From assembly GCF_000718095.1 (NCBI RefSeq), contig NZ_JOEI01000007.1, positions 1 through 64,000 of the forward strand: a stretch of DNA of 64,000 bases, given 5' to 3'. Numbering within the stretch: position 1 is the first letter of the stretch; each line of letters opens with the position of its first letter. Under the pieces are notes generated by a model. It was not told the origin of the DNA. It saw nothing but the letters and a program-made list of their open reading frames with translations, and ran no database searches. The position numbers and the translations under genes were made by a program. Origin of the DNA: Streptomyces scopuliridis RB72. Its GTDB lineage: Bacteria > Actinomycetota > Actinomycetes > Streptomycetales > Streptomycetaceae. Shown here piece by piece: positions 1-9,061 of this stretch.

Positions 1-366
1 TCTCGGGCTTTCCTCCGGGCTTTTCCCTTCGGTCTTGCGTTTCCGACTCTATCAGACTCTTTCGTGTCCGATTCCCCGTCGGAGCGGGGCCGCCTTCCAG
101 GTTTCCGCTTTCGCGTTTCCCTTTCCGGCGATTCCGACTCTATCAGATTCATTCGGCGTGTTCTGCTTCATGAATTCCGATGGCCTTTGGATTGGCCTTG
201 CCTTTCGGCTGACCCGACTTTAGCAGAAGCATTTGGGCCGATCTCGTCGGCCTTGATGATCTGGAGTCGAATCGAAGGGGTCGCTTGGAAATTCGATTCC
301 CATCGCGAGCCGCATAGAAATGATCAACTGCTCTCGAAGCATGTCCTACTTCGAGGCAACCGTTCA
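1..366 (-). promoter_or_regulatory. rRNA operon leader with tandem -10 elements
   Basis: Read on the minus strand this stretch resembles the region upstream of Streptomyces 16S rRNA genes as I remember it: purine-rich text with three spaced copies of a TAGAGT or TAAAGT box followed by CGG. The boxes lie at 217-222 (TAAAGT), 137-142 (TAGAGT) and 46-51 (TAGAGT), each preceded by TCTGA or TCTGC. They look like tandem -10 elements with poor -35 partners, as is usual for multi-promoter Streptomyces rrn operons. The text at the left edge matches the conserved leader, so the 16S gene should start a few hundred bases beyond the window. No coding gene is credible here. Confidence 0.8.
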
Positions 367-395
367 AATCTACCTCCCCACGTCAACCGTGTCAA
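367..395 (-). promoter_or_regulatory. Strong consensus promoter of the rRNA operon
   Basis: On the minus strand there is a -35 hexamer TTGACA (390-395), a 17-base spacer and a -10 hexamer TAGATT (367-372). This is close to the housekeeping sigma-HrdB consensus, with transcription expected to start near 360 and run left towards the 16S gene. It is the outermost and best-matched promoter of the tandem rrn set. It lies just past the stop of the SpoIIM-like gene, which reads in the same direction. Confidence 0.75.
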
Positions 396-448
396 CGGTC
401 GTTGTGGGGCGAAGAGGAGACTAACAGGTGTCGGCCGCGATACGCACA

Positions 449-1456
449 TCAGGCCGCGACCGGGAGTTCGGCGCTGCGGTCCGTGGCATCCACGTCTCCC
501 GTCTCGCCCGCTCGTACGGCCCGGCCGCCGAGGATGTAGACGTAAGCGAGGAAGGCCGCCTCGGCTGCTACGCCGATGGCGATCCGCGCCCATGTGGGGA
601 GGCCGGACGGGGTCACGAAGCCCTCTATCAGGCCTGACACGAAAAGGACGAGCGCCAGGCCGATGGCCATGCCCAGTGCGGCCCGGCCCTGCTGGGCCAT
701 GGCGGTGCGGCGGCTGTACGGGCCCGGGTCGATCAGTGTCCAGCCGAGCCGGAGTCCCGTACCCGCGGCGACGAAGACCGCTGTCAGTTCCAGCAGGCCG
801 TGCGGGAGGATCAGCCCGAGGAAGATGTCGAGGCGGCCGGCCGAGGACATCAGACCGATGCCGACTCCCAGGTTGAGCACATTGACGAAGAGGATCCAGA
901 TGACCGGGAGACAGAGGAAGGCGCCCAGGACGAGGCACATGGCGGCGGCCTGGGCGTTGTTCGTCCAGACCTGGGCCGCGAAGGACGCCGCCGGATGGCT
1001 TGAGTAGTACGTCTCGTACTCACCACCGGGCCGGGTCATCCGGCGCAGTTCGTCCGGGGCGGCGATCGCTGACTGGACCTCGGGGTGAGCTCCGATCCAC
1101 CAGCCGATGACGGCGGCCAGGAGGGTGGAGAGGATCGCCGTCGGGATCCACCAGCGCCGGGAGCGGTAGACGGCCGCGGGAAAGCCGGCCGTCAGGAAGC
1201 GCGCGGCGTCGCGCCAGGTGGCCCGGCGCGCTCCGGTCACCGTGGCACGGGCTCGGGCCACGAGCTGGGTGAGGCGCGTGGTGAGCGCCGGGTCAGGGGC
1301 GGTGGACTGGATCAGGGAGAGATGAGTGGCCGTGCGCTGGTAGAGCGCGACGAGTTCATCGGCCTCGGCTCCGGTGAGACGGCGCCCCCGGTGCAGGAGA
1401 TGATCCAGGCGGTCCCACTCGGCGCGGTGGGCTGTCACGAAGACATCGAGGTCCAT
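449..1456 (-). CDS. SpoIIM/DUF95-family integral membrane protein
   Basis: This 335-residue protein has a soluble alpha-helical N-terminus (residues 1-105, with an LYQRTATHLSLI stretch), then several membrane helices, beginning around WWIPTAILSTLLAAVIGWW (about residues 106-124), with more around residues 163-200, 225-245 and 260-305. The helical N-domain plus a PHGLLEL motif in a membrane loop is typical of the stage II sporulation M family, whose molecular role in actinobacteria is unclear. It is divergent from the RDD-family gene at 1597; SpoIIM-like and RDD genes commonly pair, often near MoxR-type ATPases. The start at 1456 gives the natural MDLDVFVTAHRAEWDRL opening. Transcription runs towards the rRNA promoters. 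Confidence 0.85.
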   Translation of the reverse strand: MDLDVFVTAHRAEWDRLDHLLHRGRRLTGAEADELVALYQRTATHLSLIQSTAPDPALTTRLTQLVARARATVTGARRATWRDAARFLTAGFPAAVYRSRRWWIPTAILSTLLAAVIGWWIGAHPEVQSAIAAPDELRRMTRPGGEYETYYSSHPAASFAAQVWTNNAQAAAMCLVLGAFLCLPVIWILFVNVLNLGVGIGLMSSAGRLDIFLGLILPHGLLELTAVFVAAGTGLRLGWTLIDPGPYSRRTAMAQQGRAALGMAIGLALVLFVSGLIEGFVTPSGLPTWARIAIGVAAEAAFLAYVYILGGRAVRAGETGDVDATDRSAELPVAA

Positions 1457-1596
1457 GGTCGGCTGCTGCTCCAGGCACTGGGTGCGTACGGTCCGTACTA
1501 CTGCGCGGCCAGCGCACCGCTGTCACTGCCACTGCCGCGACGCGCTGCGGGCCAGCTTGGCAGACTGAGGTCTTCAGGGGCAGAGAAGGTCCGGCG

Positions 1597-2526
1597 ATGG
1601 GTGGGGCACCGGTGGATGAGCTTGTGACGGGCGACGCGGTGGTACTCGGGCTGCGCCCGGCGAGGCTGCCGAGCCGGGCGCTGGCGGTGGCGATCGACCT
1701 GGTGGTCGCGTGGACGGCCTATCTGCTCGTGTCAGTCGGAATCGCTCTGTCGACGGGCGCCCTGGACGAGGCGGCGGTCATGGCCCTGTCCATCGCGGCG
1801 TTTCTGCTGGTGCTGGTGGGCGGTCCGATCGCTGTCGAGACTCTCAGCCATGGACGTTCGCTGGGAAAGCTGGCCTGTGGACTGCGCGTAGTACGGGACG
1901 ACGGCGGCCCCATCCGGTTCCGGCACGCGCTCGTGCGCGGGGCGATGGGGGTCGTGGAGATCCTGCTGTCGTTCGGAGTCGTCGCCTGTATCGCGTCGCT
2001 CGTCTCGGCGCGGGGCCGGCGGATCGGGGACGTCTTCGCGGGAACCCTGGTCGTACGGGAGCGGGTGCCGGTGACGCACCCGGCCATGGTCCCGCCGCCC
2101 CCGCCGTGGCTCGCGGGACGGTTCGCGGAGCTGGACCTGTCCGCCGTGCCGGACGATCTGTGGCTCGCGATACGCCAGTACCTGACGAGGATGGGGCAGC
2201 TCGACGCCGGGGTGAGCTGGTCGATGGCCGAGCGGCTCGCGGGTGATCTGGCGGCACGTACCGGGGCTCCGGCGCCGCAGGGGATCCCCTCGGGCGCCTA
2301 TCTGGCCGCCGTCGTGCATGAGCGGCAGGCCCGGGACGCCCGACGGGCCTTCGGAGCCCCCCTCGGCCCGACCCCCGCCCCGGTGGCGTATTCGGTCCCC
2401 GCCCAGGTCCCCGCCTCTACCCCTCTCCAGGTCCCGGCTCCGGCTCCGTCCCCCACACCCGCTCACACACCCACACCGTCCGAAGCCGGGTCTCCCCCGG
2501 CCACCGGGTTCGCCCCGCCGGCGTAG
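1597..2526 (+). CDS. RDD family membrane protein
   Basis: A 309-residue protein with an RDD domain in residues 20-155: LPSRALAVAIDLVVAW carries the conserved Arg-Asp pair, followed by two membrane helices, the GRSLGKLACGLRVV motif and a third helix before RGRRIGDVFAGTLVV. The C-terminal third is a soluble helical region and then a Pro/Ala/Thr-rich low-complexity tail (about residues 265-309). RDD proteins are small membrane proteins; some are linked to ion transport, but the role here is unknown. GAAGG lies about 9 bases before ATG 1597. GTG codons at 1612 and 1624 are alternative starts and would give the more usual VDELVTGDAVVL opening. Confidence 0.8.
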   Translation: MGGAPVDELVTGDAVVLGLRPARLPSRALAVAIDLVVAWTAYLLVSVGIALSTGALDEAAVMALSIAAFLLVLVGGPIAVETLSHGRSLGKLACGLRVVRDDGGPIRFRHALVRGAMGVVEILLSFGVVACIASLVSARGRRIGDVFAGTLVVRERVPVTHPAMVPPPPPWLAGRFAELDLSAVPDDLWLAIRQYLTRMGQLDAGVSWSMAERLAGDLAARTGAPAPQGIPSGAYLAAVVHERQARDARRAFGAPLGPTPAPVAYSVPAQVPASTPLQVPAPAPSPTPAHTPTPSEAGSPPATGFAPPA

Positions 2527-2545
2527 GCATTGGGCAGGGCCCGGG

Positions 2546-3160
2546 TCAGGGCAGGACGGACGGCGGGGATTCCAGGTCTTCGAGCTCGATACCTGGGGCC
2601 GAGAGCACCACGTCTCCGGCGAGGTGAATCGTGTGCTGTTCCCCCGTGTCCAGGGCGCTGACCTGGTACTCGTCCACTGTCAGGGGTCCGTTGTCAGTGG
2701 CGTGCGCTTCACTGTTCACCAGGGCCCAGGACTGATCGAGAGTACGGGGAGCGAGGACGGGATCCGTGAAGGCGACGAGGCGTACGCGGGTCGCGGGGGA
2801 GCCGGGGGTGAGACGAAGAAGTCGCGCGGTCGCGACAAGGAACGCGGGGGAGGTGCCGGTGAAGGCATGGGCGCGGACGTTGCCTTCGGTGGCATGGGTG
2901 CCGGTGGGGTCGGTACGGACCCAGGTGACGCCGTCGAGGGCGGCGCCACGGATCTGCCAGCTCGCGGCGTGGAGCTGAAGACGGATGGGGCGGCCGAGCT
3001 CGTCGAGGGCCAGATCGACGGAGCCGGAGTGGTCGCCGGAGGGGGTGGTGATCTGAGAGACATAGCGCCAGCCGGAGGGGCCGGGCGCGCAGTGGAAGTG
3101 TTCGTCACCGAGAGGAGCGTGATCGTGCGGATCATGGAGCGAATAACGGCCGCGGGGCAT
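2546..3160 (-). CDS. Conserved protein of unknown function
   Basis: A 204-residue soluble protein that I do not recognise. The start at 3160 (MPRGRYSLHDPHDHAPLGDEHF) has GGAAAG upstream; an upstream in-frame start at 3262 would add 34 low-complexity residues and run into the hairpin downstream of ahcY. The N-terminus has a His/Asp cluster (HDPHDHAPLGDEHFHC). The middle (SGSVDLALDELGRPIRLQLHA) looks like a beta-rich outer-domain repeat. There is no signal peptide or membrane helix. It is downstream of ahcY on the same strand but separated from it by a terminator. Confidence 0.6.
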   Translation of the reverse strand: MPRGRYSLHDPHDHAPLGDEHFHCAPGPSGWRYVSQITTPSGDHSGSVDLALDELGRPIRLQLHAASWQIRGAALDGVTWVRTDPTGTHATEGNVRAHAFTGTSPAFLVATARLLRLTPGSPATRVRLVAFTDPVLAPRTLDQSWALVNSEAHATDNGPLTVDEYQVSALDTGEQHTIHLAGDVVLSAPGIELEDLESPPSVLP

Positions 3161-3217
3161 GGGGGCTTTCCGGTCCTTCGGGTCCTCGGCGTCTGACGCT
3201 CTTCCTCGCCGCGCACG

Positions 3218-3254
3218 GGACAGGCCCCCGACACGGGGGTGCGGGGGCCTGTCC
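3218..3254 (-). terminator. Hairpin terminator after ahcY
   Basis: A 13-bp perfect stem: GGACAGGCCCCCG (3218-3230) pairs with CGGGGGCCTGTCC (3242-3254) around an 11-base loop. It lies 58 bases past the ahcY stop on the minus strand and ends before the gene starting at 3160. There is no U-tract, as is common for Streptomyces terminators. Confidence 0.7.
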
Positions 3255-3312
3255 GTAACCACGGAGGTACCTACGGGGTACCTACGGAGGGTGCGTCAGT
3301 ACAGAGGGTGTG

Positions 3313-4770
3313 TCAGTAGCGGTAGTGGTCGGGCTTGTACGGGCCTTCTACCTCGACGCCGATGTAGGCGGCCTGCTCCGGGCGGAGCGTCGTCAGCTTC
3401 ACACCGAGCGCGTCGAGGTGGAGCCGGGCGACCTTCTCGTCCAGGTGCTTGGGGAGCACGTAGACATCGGTCGGGTACTCCTCCGGCTTGGTGAACAGCT
3501 CGATCTGGGCCAGGGTCTGGTCCGCGAACGAGTTGGACATCACGAAGGAGGGGTGGCCGGTCGCGTTGCCCAGGTTCAGCAGGCGGCCCTCGGACAGGAC
3601 GATCAGCGTCTTGCCGTCCGGGAAGGTCCAGGTGTGGACCTGCGGCTTGACCTCGTCCTTGACGATGCCGTCGATCTTGGCGAGGCCAGCCATGTCGATC
3701 TCGTTGTCGAAGTGACCGATGTTTCCGACGATCGCCTGGTGCTTCATCTTGGCCATGTCCGAGGCCATGATGATGTCCTTGTTGCCCGTGGTGGTCACGA
3801 AGATGTCGGCGATACCGACGACATCGTCGAGCGTGGAGACCTGGTAGCCGTCCATCGCCGCCTGGAGGGCGCAGATCGGGTCGATCTCCGTGATGATCAC
3901 GCGAGCGCCCTGGCCGCGCAGCGACTCCGCGCAGCCCTTGCCGACGTCGCCGTAGCCGAAGACGACCGCGACCTTGCCGCCGATGAGGACGTCGGTGGCG
4001 CGGTTGATGCCGTCGATCAGGGAGTGGCGGCAGCCGTACTTGTTGTCGAACTTGGACTTGGTGACCGCGTCGTTGACGTTGATCGCCGGGAAGAGGAGGG
4101 AGCCGTCGCGGTGCATCTCGTACAGCCGGTGCACGCCGGTGGTGGTCTCTTCGGTGACACCGCGGATCTCGGACGCCAGACGGGTCCACTTCTGCGGGTT
4201 CTCGGAGAGGGTGCGGTTCAGCAGACGGAGGATGTAGCTGTACTCCTCGCTGTCCGCGGTGGCCGGGTCGGGGGCCGCGCCGGCCTTCTCGAACTCGACG
4301 CCCTTGTGCACGAGGAGGGTGGCGTCACCACCGTCGTCGAGGATCATGTTCGGACCGCCGGTGGGCGAGTTCGGCCACGTCAGGGCCTGCTCCGTGCACC
4401 ACCAGTACTCCTCCAGCGTCTCGCCCTTCCAGGCGAAGACCGGGACACCCTGGGGGTTGTCGGCGGTGCCCTCGGGACCGACCGCGATGGCGGCAGCGGC
4501 GTGGTCCTGGGTGGAGAAGATGTTGCAGGACGCCCAGCGGACCTCGGCACCGAGGGCCGTCAGGGTCTCGATGAGGACCGCGGTCTGCACGGTCATGTGC
4601 AGGGAGCCGGTGACACGGGCGCCGGCCAGCGGCTGGGACGCCGCGTACTCCTTGCGGATCGACATCAGACCGGGCATCTCGTGCTCGGCGAGGGTGATCT
4701 CCTTGCGGCCGAACTCGGCGAGCGAGAGATCGGCGACCTTGAAGTCCTGTCGGTTGGCGACAGTCGTCAT
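3313..4770 (-). CDS. ahcY: Adenosylhomocysteinase
   Basis: A 485-residue S-adenosyl-L-homocysteine hydrolase, the cytosolic NAD-dependent enzyme that splits SAH into adenosine and homocysteine in the methyl cycle. Diagnostic segments are [20 protein letters not shown] at the N-terminus, [16 protein letters not shown], the substrate-site [16 protein letters not shown], the NAD-binding [11 protein letters not shown] and the conserved C-terminal YKPDHYRY. Length fits the actinobacterial form, which has an insert of about 40 residues. The start at ATG 4770 is set by GAGGAG and by the [15 protein letters not shown] opening; the open frame runs on to 4923 without family similarity. Confidence 0.97.
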   Translation of the reverse strand: MTTVANRQDFKVADLSLAEFGRKEITLAEHEMPGLMSIRKEYAASQPLAGARVTGSLHMTVQTAVLIETLTALGAEVRWASCNIFSTQDHAAAAIAVGPEGTADNPQGVPVFAWKGETLEEYWWCTEQALTWPNSPTGGPNMILDDGGDATLLVHKGVEFEKAGAAPDPATADSEEYSYILRLLNRTLSENPQKWTRLASEIRGVTEETTTGVHRLYEMHRDGSLLFPAINVNDAVTKSKFDNKYGCRHSLIDGINRATDVLIGGKVAVVFGYGDVGKGCAESLRGQGARVIITEIDPICALQAAMDGYQVSTLDDVVGIADIFVTTTGNKDIIMASDMAKMKHQAIVGNIGHFDNEIDMAGLAKIDGIVKDEVKPQVHTWTFPDGKTLIVLSEGRLLNLGNATGHPSFVMSNSFADQTLAQIELFTKPEEYPTDVYVLPKHLDEKVARLHLDALGVKLTTLRPEQAAYIGVEVEGPYKPDHYRY

Positions 4771-5026
4771 AACGAGCTGCTCCTCGTAAATCGGGTCGAG
4801 GGTGGGTACGTACGGCTGGCTCTGCGGCGGCGGGCATACGAATGCCCGAGCCCCCGCGGCGCAGTCCGTCGGAGGCCCTCTCTCCCTCGGCCGGTCCGCA
4901 ACTGCGGGCCGCCCGACCGCCATCAGCAGCGACGTCTGGCTCTGCAGACGAATCTACACCGACCGGCCCAGGGGCCCACAGCCGAACGGAAAAGGGATCA
5001 TGAAGGGATCGGGGAGTGACCAGGAC
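4771..5026 (-). promoter_or_regulatory. Leader and promoter region of ahcY
   Basis: A 256-base gap with no credible gene. On the minus strand a TAGATT -10 hexamer at 4951-4956 would start transcription near 4944, giving a leader of about 175 bases. The leader contains several small hairpins: GTCTG/CAGAC, and CGGGCAT/ATGCCCG at 4831-4848 with a 4-base loop. I looked for the SAH riboswitch core (GAGGAGCGCUGC) and did not see it, so any methyl-cycle control by RNA is unproven. The cation-efflux gene ends at 5027, directly at the edge of this gap. Confidence 0.4.
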
Positions 5027-6004
5027 TCAGTGGGTGGTGCCGGGCGTCGCACCGCCCTGGTCCTTGGCGGGGTTGGTGCCCGCCGCGGCGGCCGACTCGC
5101 TGAAGATGTCCGGCTCCAGATAGATCACCCGGGCGATCGGGACCGCCTCGCGGATCCGGGCCTCGGCCGCGTTGATGGCCTGGGCGATCTCGCCGGCGGT
5201 GTCGTCGTGCTCGACCGCGATCTTGGCGGCGACCAGCAGTTCCTCGGGACCGAGGTGGAGCGTACGCATGTGGATGATGCCGGTCACCACATCGCCGTCG
5301 ACGAGCGCGTTCTTGATCTTCTCCACGTCCTCGGTGCCCGCGGCCTCGCCGAGGAGCAGGGACTTCGTCTCGGCCGCCAGTACCAGCGCGATGAGGATGA
5401 GGAGGATGCCGATGCAGAGGGTGCCGATGCCGTCCCAGACGCCGTTGCCGGTCCCCAGGGCGAGCCCCACACCGGCCAGGGCGAGTACGAGACCGACGAG
5501 CGCGCCGAGGTCCTCCAGGAGCACGACGGGGAGTTCGGGGGCCTTGGCGCGGCGGACGAACTGCGTCCAGGACAGCGAGCCGCGCGTGGCGTTCGACTCC
5601 TTGATGGCTGTACGGAACGAGAAACCCTCCGCGATGATCGCGAAGACGAGCACACCGACCGGCCAGTACCAGGCCTCGATCTCGTGGGGGTGCTTGATCT
5701 TCTCGTAGCCCTCGTAGATGGCGAACATGCCACCGACCGAGAACAGCACGATCGAGACGAGGAAGGCATAGATATAGCGCTCACGGCCGTAGCCGAAGGG
5801 GTGTTGCGGGGTCGCCTCGCGCTTCGCCTTCTTGCCGCCGAGCAGCAGCAGCCCCTGGTTGCCGGAGTCGGCGACGGAGTGCACGCTCTCCGCGAGCATC
5901 GACGACGAACCACTGAAGAGGAACGCCACGAACTTGGCTACTGCGATCGCGAGGTTGGCGGCGAGCGCCGCCACGATCGCCTTGGTTCCGCCTGACGCGC
6001 TCAT
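5027..6004 (-). CDS. Cation diffusion facilitator (CDF) family transporter
   Basis: A 325-residue inner-membrane divalent metal exporter. The first helix is IVAALAANLAIAVAKFVAFL; the second carries the family motif SSSMLAESVHSVADSGNQ, with the Asp and His expected of the metal site. Further helices are at about residues 77-97, 113-130 and 165-210 (LGALVGLVLALAGVGLALG). The C-terminal cytosolic ferredoxin-like domain (about residues 215-325) contains IIHMRTLHLGPEELLVAAKIAVEHD. The metal cannot be read from the sequence. It lies between manA and ahcY on the same strand, with gaps of 88 and 256 bases, so it may be transcribed separately. Confidence 0.88.
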   Translation of the reverse strand: MSASGGTKAIVAALAANLAIAVAKFVAFLFSGSSSMLAESVHSVADSGNQGLLLLGGKKAKREATPQHPFGYGRERYIYAFLVSIVLFSVGGMFAIYEGYEKIKHPHEIEAWYWPVGVLVFAIIAEGFSFRTAIKESNATRGSLSWTQFVRRAKAPELPVVLLEDLGALVGLVLALAGVGLALGTGNGVWDGIGTLCIGILLILIALVLAAETKSLLLGEAAGTEDVEKIKNALVDGDVVTGIIHMRTLHLGPEELLVAAKIAVEHDDTAGEIAQAINAAEARIREAVPIARVIYLEPDIFSESAAAAGTNPAKDQGGATPGTTH

Positions 6005-6092
6005 TGGGTGCGAGGTGTCCCTTCATCGGTGCCGCGGCCCTGGCGCCGCGGTACGGCGGGACATTGTTGCAGCCGCCGGGAAGGCCGGTGCA

Positions 6093-7262
6093 TCAGACCA
6101 CCACTGTGGCCCGGAACACGGTGCCCGTACCGGACAGTTCGGCCTTCTCGCCCGCCGCGACGAAGACCGAGCCGCCGGGCGACAGCTCGATGTCGTTCGC
6201 CTGCGGCGTGCCCGCTGTGCAGAGCAGGATCTGGGGCGTCGCGGCGGTGACGTCGCGCGGCTCGGCGCCGGGCGCGAGGGCGTAGCGGGAGAGCCTGAAC
6301 TCGTCGATGGGGGTCTCGTACAGCTCCTCGCCCGTGGGCGACGCCTCCGGACGCAGGACACCGGGGTCGGTGGCCTCGAAGCGCACGACACGGAGCAGTT
6401 CGGGCACGTCCACGTGCTTGGGGGTGAGTCCGCAGCGCAGGACGTTGTCCGAGGTGGCCATGATCTCGACGCCGAGACCGTTGAGATAGGCGTGCGGGAC
6501 GCCCGCGCCGAGGAAGAGCGCCTCGCCCGGCTGGAGTTGTACGTAGTTGAGCAGCATGGCGGCGATGACGCCCGGGTCGCCGGGGTAGTGGTGCGCGATC
6601 GACGCATACGGCGCGTAGTCGCCGCCGAGCCGGTCCGCCGCCGCGGCGGCCTCGGTGACGGTGACGGCCATCTCGTCCGGATCGGCGCTGAGGACGGCGG
6701 TCAGCACCTCGCGCAGCGCGGCCTCTTCGGGGTGGGCCCGCAGGAGGTCGACGTACGGCTTGAGTGAGTCGACGTCCAGCCGCGCGAGCAGCTCGGCGGT
6801 CGCCTCCGGGGCGCGGAAGCCGCACAGGCCGTCGAAGGGCGTGAGCGCGCAGATCATTTCGGGCTTGTGGTTGGCGTCCTTGTAATTACGGTGGGGCGCG
6901 TCGATCGGGACACCGCGCCGCTCCTCCGCCTCGTACCCCTCCTTCGCCTGGGCGAGGTCGGGGTGGACCTGGAGGGAGAGCGGGGAGCCGGCGGCGAGGA
7001 GCTTGAGGAGGAAGGGCAGACGAGGGCCGAACTTCCGGACCGCGGCCGCGCCGAGCTCCGCCTCGGGGTCGGCGTCGATGACGGCGGAGAGCGCCTGTTC
7101 ACCGGAGCCATGGCCCCGGTCGAGACGGGACGGGGCTCCCGGGTGGGCGCCCATCCACATCTCGGCCTGGGGCTCACCCGTGGGAGCGGTGCCGAGCAGC
7201 TCCGGGATGGCGGTCGTCGAGCCCCAGGCGTAGGGGCGCACGGTGTTGAAGAGGCGGTCCAT
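6093..7262 (-). CDS. manA: Mannose-6-phosphate isomerase, class I
   Basis: A 389-residue cupin enzyme interconverting fructose-6-phosphate and mannose-6-phosphate, the first step towards GDP-mannose. It has the MDRLFNTVRPYAWGSTTAIP opening, the zinc-site text SLQVHPDLAQAKEGY (Gln/His), a Glu in NHKPEMICALTPFDGLCGF and GAGVPHAYLNGLGVEIMATS with the second His and the catalytic-loop region. ATG 7262 has a GAAAG ribosome site; the longer open frame up to 7562 has no family similarity. It starts the series manA, SIS protein, Trm112-like, manB when read with the neighbours upstream, which supports a role in nucleotide-mannose supply. Confidence 0.95.
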   Translation of the reverse strand: MDRLFNTVRPYAWGSTTAIPELLGTAPTGEPQAEMWMGAHPGAPSRLDRGHGSGEQALSAVIDADPEAELGAAAVRKFGPRLPFLLKLLAAGSPLSLQVHPDLAQAKEGYEAEERRGVPIDAPHRNYKDANHKPEMICALTPFDGLCGFRAPEATAELLARLDVDSLKPYVDLLRAHPEEAALREVLTAVLSADPDEMAVTVTEAAAAADRLGGDYAPYASIAHHYPGDPGVIAAMLLNYVQLQPGEALFLGAGVPHAYLNGLGVEIMATSDNVLRCGLTPKHVDVPELLRVVRFEATDPGVLRPEASPTGEELYETPIDEFRLSRYALAPGAEPRDVTAATPQILLCTAGTPQANDIELSPGGSVFVAAGEKAELSGTGTVFRATVVV

Positions 7263-7437
7263 GGGGTGAGCTTTCTCGTACGGGGTGACGGAACGGCGGC
7301 GTGCGGTGGCGGCACGGATGTGGCGACGGTGAAGGTGTGATGAAGACGGTGATGGAGAGCTGGTCAGAGAATGTGGGGCCAGGTTCGGCTCACGGTCATG
7401 TAGGGCCGGGTTCGGCTCACGCGGGAGTGGCCCCGGC

Positions 7438-8625
7438 TTACGCGGGGGCGGCCCCCGCGAGGGCCAGATAGACCGTGGCGAAGTCGGTGACCGCGACCAG
7501 CTCGGCGAGGGCCTCCAGCTCACTGCCCTCTTCGGGCTCCAGTTCGCTGATGGCCGTGTCATGGCCGAGGGCGAGTTCGCGGGCGGCGGGGGCCGCGGTC
7601 AGACCGCCCGCCGGGCGGTCCCGGAGCAGGACGACACGGGCACGCCACGCCTGCGCCTCCTCGACCCGGTCACGGAAGAAGTCGTCGGGGTCGGCGGCGC
7701 CGCCCGCGAAGTGTCCGGCGAGCAGCGCGCTGTGTGCCGGGAGGGCTTCGGGCAGTTCGGCGGCGAGGGCGGGGCGACCGGTCAGTTCGGCCAGTACGGC
7801 GGCGAAGCGGCGCCCCGCGGGGGCGGCCACCGGGCCCTCCGTCCAGACCAGCGGGAGGCTGTCGGCCAGCTCGGCGGCGAGGGTCTTGGCGGGGTTGCTG
7901 TACGTGGCGATGGCCGGCCCGCAGCGTTCGGCGGTGAGGTCCAGCCGGTCGGCGACGAGTTGGAGGGTCTCGGCCGGCGCGGTGACCAGCCCGACGCGGT
8001 CCAGGAGCGCGAGCAGCGGGACGAGCAGGGCCCACAGCGGGCCGGGGCCGGCTACCGGCGTCTCCTCGGGCTCGTACCACTCATCGGAGCCGTTCTGCCC
8101 GTACGAGCCGTTCTGCCCGTACTGGCCGTTCGGTGCCGTCGCCATCGGGACCATCAGTCCGTGCGTCCCGCCGACGACCTCGCTCAACGGCGACTGGCGC
8201 GGGGCGACGGCGACGACCGTACAGCCGCGGCGGTACGCCTGCTCGGCGAGGAGCGCGAGGCCGGGCTCGCTGCCGTCCGTGGTGGCGATCAGCAGCAGGT
8301 CCACGGGGCCGGCCCAGCCCGGGAGCGCCCAGCGCAGCGCGCCCGCCGCGGCGGCGACGCCGGTGGGGCGGAGCCGGGTGACGGGCGCGGCGTTCGTCGT
8401 GAGCGCGGTGATCAGATCGGCGACGCCGGTCGCGGCGGCGCCGGAACCGGCGATCAGCACGGCGCGCGGGCGGCCTTCCGGTGCGAGTCCGGCGATACCG
8501 GCCTCCGCGGTGTGCCGAAGGGCGGTACGCACTCTCGCCCCGGCCTCCGCCGCGCCGCGCAGCAGACCGTTGCGGTCGGCGTCGGCGAGGGCGTCGGGAG
8601 CGTCGAGCAACGACTCGTCGAGCAT
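7438..8625 (-). CDS. SIS-domain protein, phosphoglucose/phosphomannose isomerase-like
   Basis: A 395-residue protein with an N-terminal SIS sugar-isomerase fold: GRPRAVLIAGSGAAATGVADLI, then WAGPVDLLLIATTDGSEPGLALLAEQAYRRGCTVVAV. Its C-terminal half resembles the bacterial phosphoglucose/phosphomannose isomerase C-domain. The middle holds a short NGQYGQNGSYGQNG low-complexity insert (about residues 180-195). The gene stands between manA and manB, which suggests a sugar-phosphate substrate, but SIS domains also serve as regulators and catalytic activity is not proven. ATG 8625 is preceded by GGAGG at a 9-base spacing. Confidence 0.85.
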   Translation of the reverse strand: MLDESLLDAPDALADADRNGLLRGAAEAGARVRTALRHTAEAGIAGLAPEGRPRAVLIAGSGAAATGVADLITALTTNAAPVTRLRPTGVAAAAGALRWALPGWAGPVDLLLIATTDGSEPGLALLAEQAYRRGCTVVAVAPRQSPLSEVVGGTHGLMVPMATAPNGQYGQNGSYGQNGSDEWYEPEETPVAGPGPLWALLVPLLALLDRVGLVTAPAETLQLVADRLDLTAERCGPAIATYSNPAKTLAAELADSLPLVWTEGPVAAPAGRRFAAVLAELTGRPALAAELPEALPAHSALLAGHFAGGAADPDDFFRDRVEEAQAWRARVVLLRDRPAGGLTAAPAARELALGHDTAISELEPEEGSELEALAELVAVTDFATVYLALAGAAPA

Positions 8626-8701
8626 GGGGATGGGCCTCCGATCGCCGGGCGCGGGCCTCGCGGGCACGGGGCGCGGGGCGTTGTGGGCAGCGCTTGCTTG
8701 G

Positions 8702-8884
8702 TCAGGCGGGGCGGCGTGCCTCGTCGACGAGGAGGACCGGGATGTCGTCCCGTACCGGATAGGCCAGGCCGCAGTCCTCGCCGGTGCAGATCAGCTCGGG
8801 GGTCTCTGCCGCGGTGCGGTCGCTGAGCGGCGCGTGGCAGGCCGGACAGGCGAGGATCTCCAGAAGGCCGGCTTCGAGCGGCAT
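8702..8884 (-). CDS. Trm112-family small zinc protein
   Basis: A 60-residue protein, [20 protein letters not shown] onward. It has the CPAC pair and a second Cys pair in [20 protein letters not shown], giving a probable zinc knuckle in the Trm112/YcaR fold. In yeast Trm112 activates methyltransferases; bacterial members are mostly uncharacterised. It is conserved between the SIS-domain gene and manB in Streptomyces as I recall it, with gaps of 76 and 177 bases. The start at 8884 gives the standard family N-terminus; the longer frame to 9016 is arginine-rich noise. Confidence 0.88.
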   Translation of the reverse strand: MPLEAGLLEILACPACHAPLSDRTAAETPELICTGEDCGLAYPVRDDIPVLLVDEARRPA

Positions 8885-9061
8885 GGGGTTGGGGTCCCTT
8901 CGTGCGGGTGGATCGGGCCATGTCAGCGTACCGCCGGGCGCTGTCCGGCGGGGACCGCCGGCCGCGGGCCGGGCCGGGCGGGACCGTCGCCGGCCGGACC
9001 GCCGCCGGACGATCACCCACCGGCCGCCCGGACACGCCCGACAGGCCTTAGCGGCGAATCG

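Noticed and set aside
1..448. Horizontally acquired island at the left edge because of lower GC and direct repeats
   Set aside because: The repeats are -10 elements of an rRNA operon leader, which is naturally lower in GC; no transfer needs to be invoked.
428..637. Plus-strand frame of 69 codons starting GTG behind GAGGAG
   Set aside because: The ribosome-like site is attractive, but the frame lies antisense to the well-supported 3' end of the SpoIIM-like gene and inside the rRNA promoter region, and its product has no family look.
4771..5026. SAH or SAM riboswitch before ahcY
   Set aside because: The leader is long and has hairpins, but I could not find the conserved SAH-riboswitch core or the SAM-I/SAM-II cores. 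An Infernal search with the Rfam models would decide.
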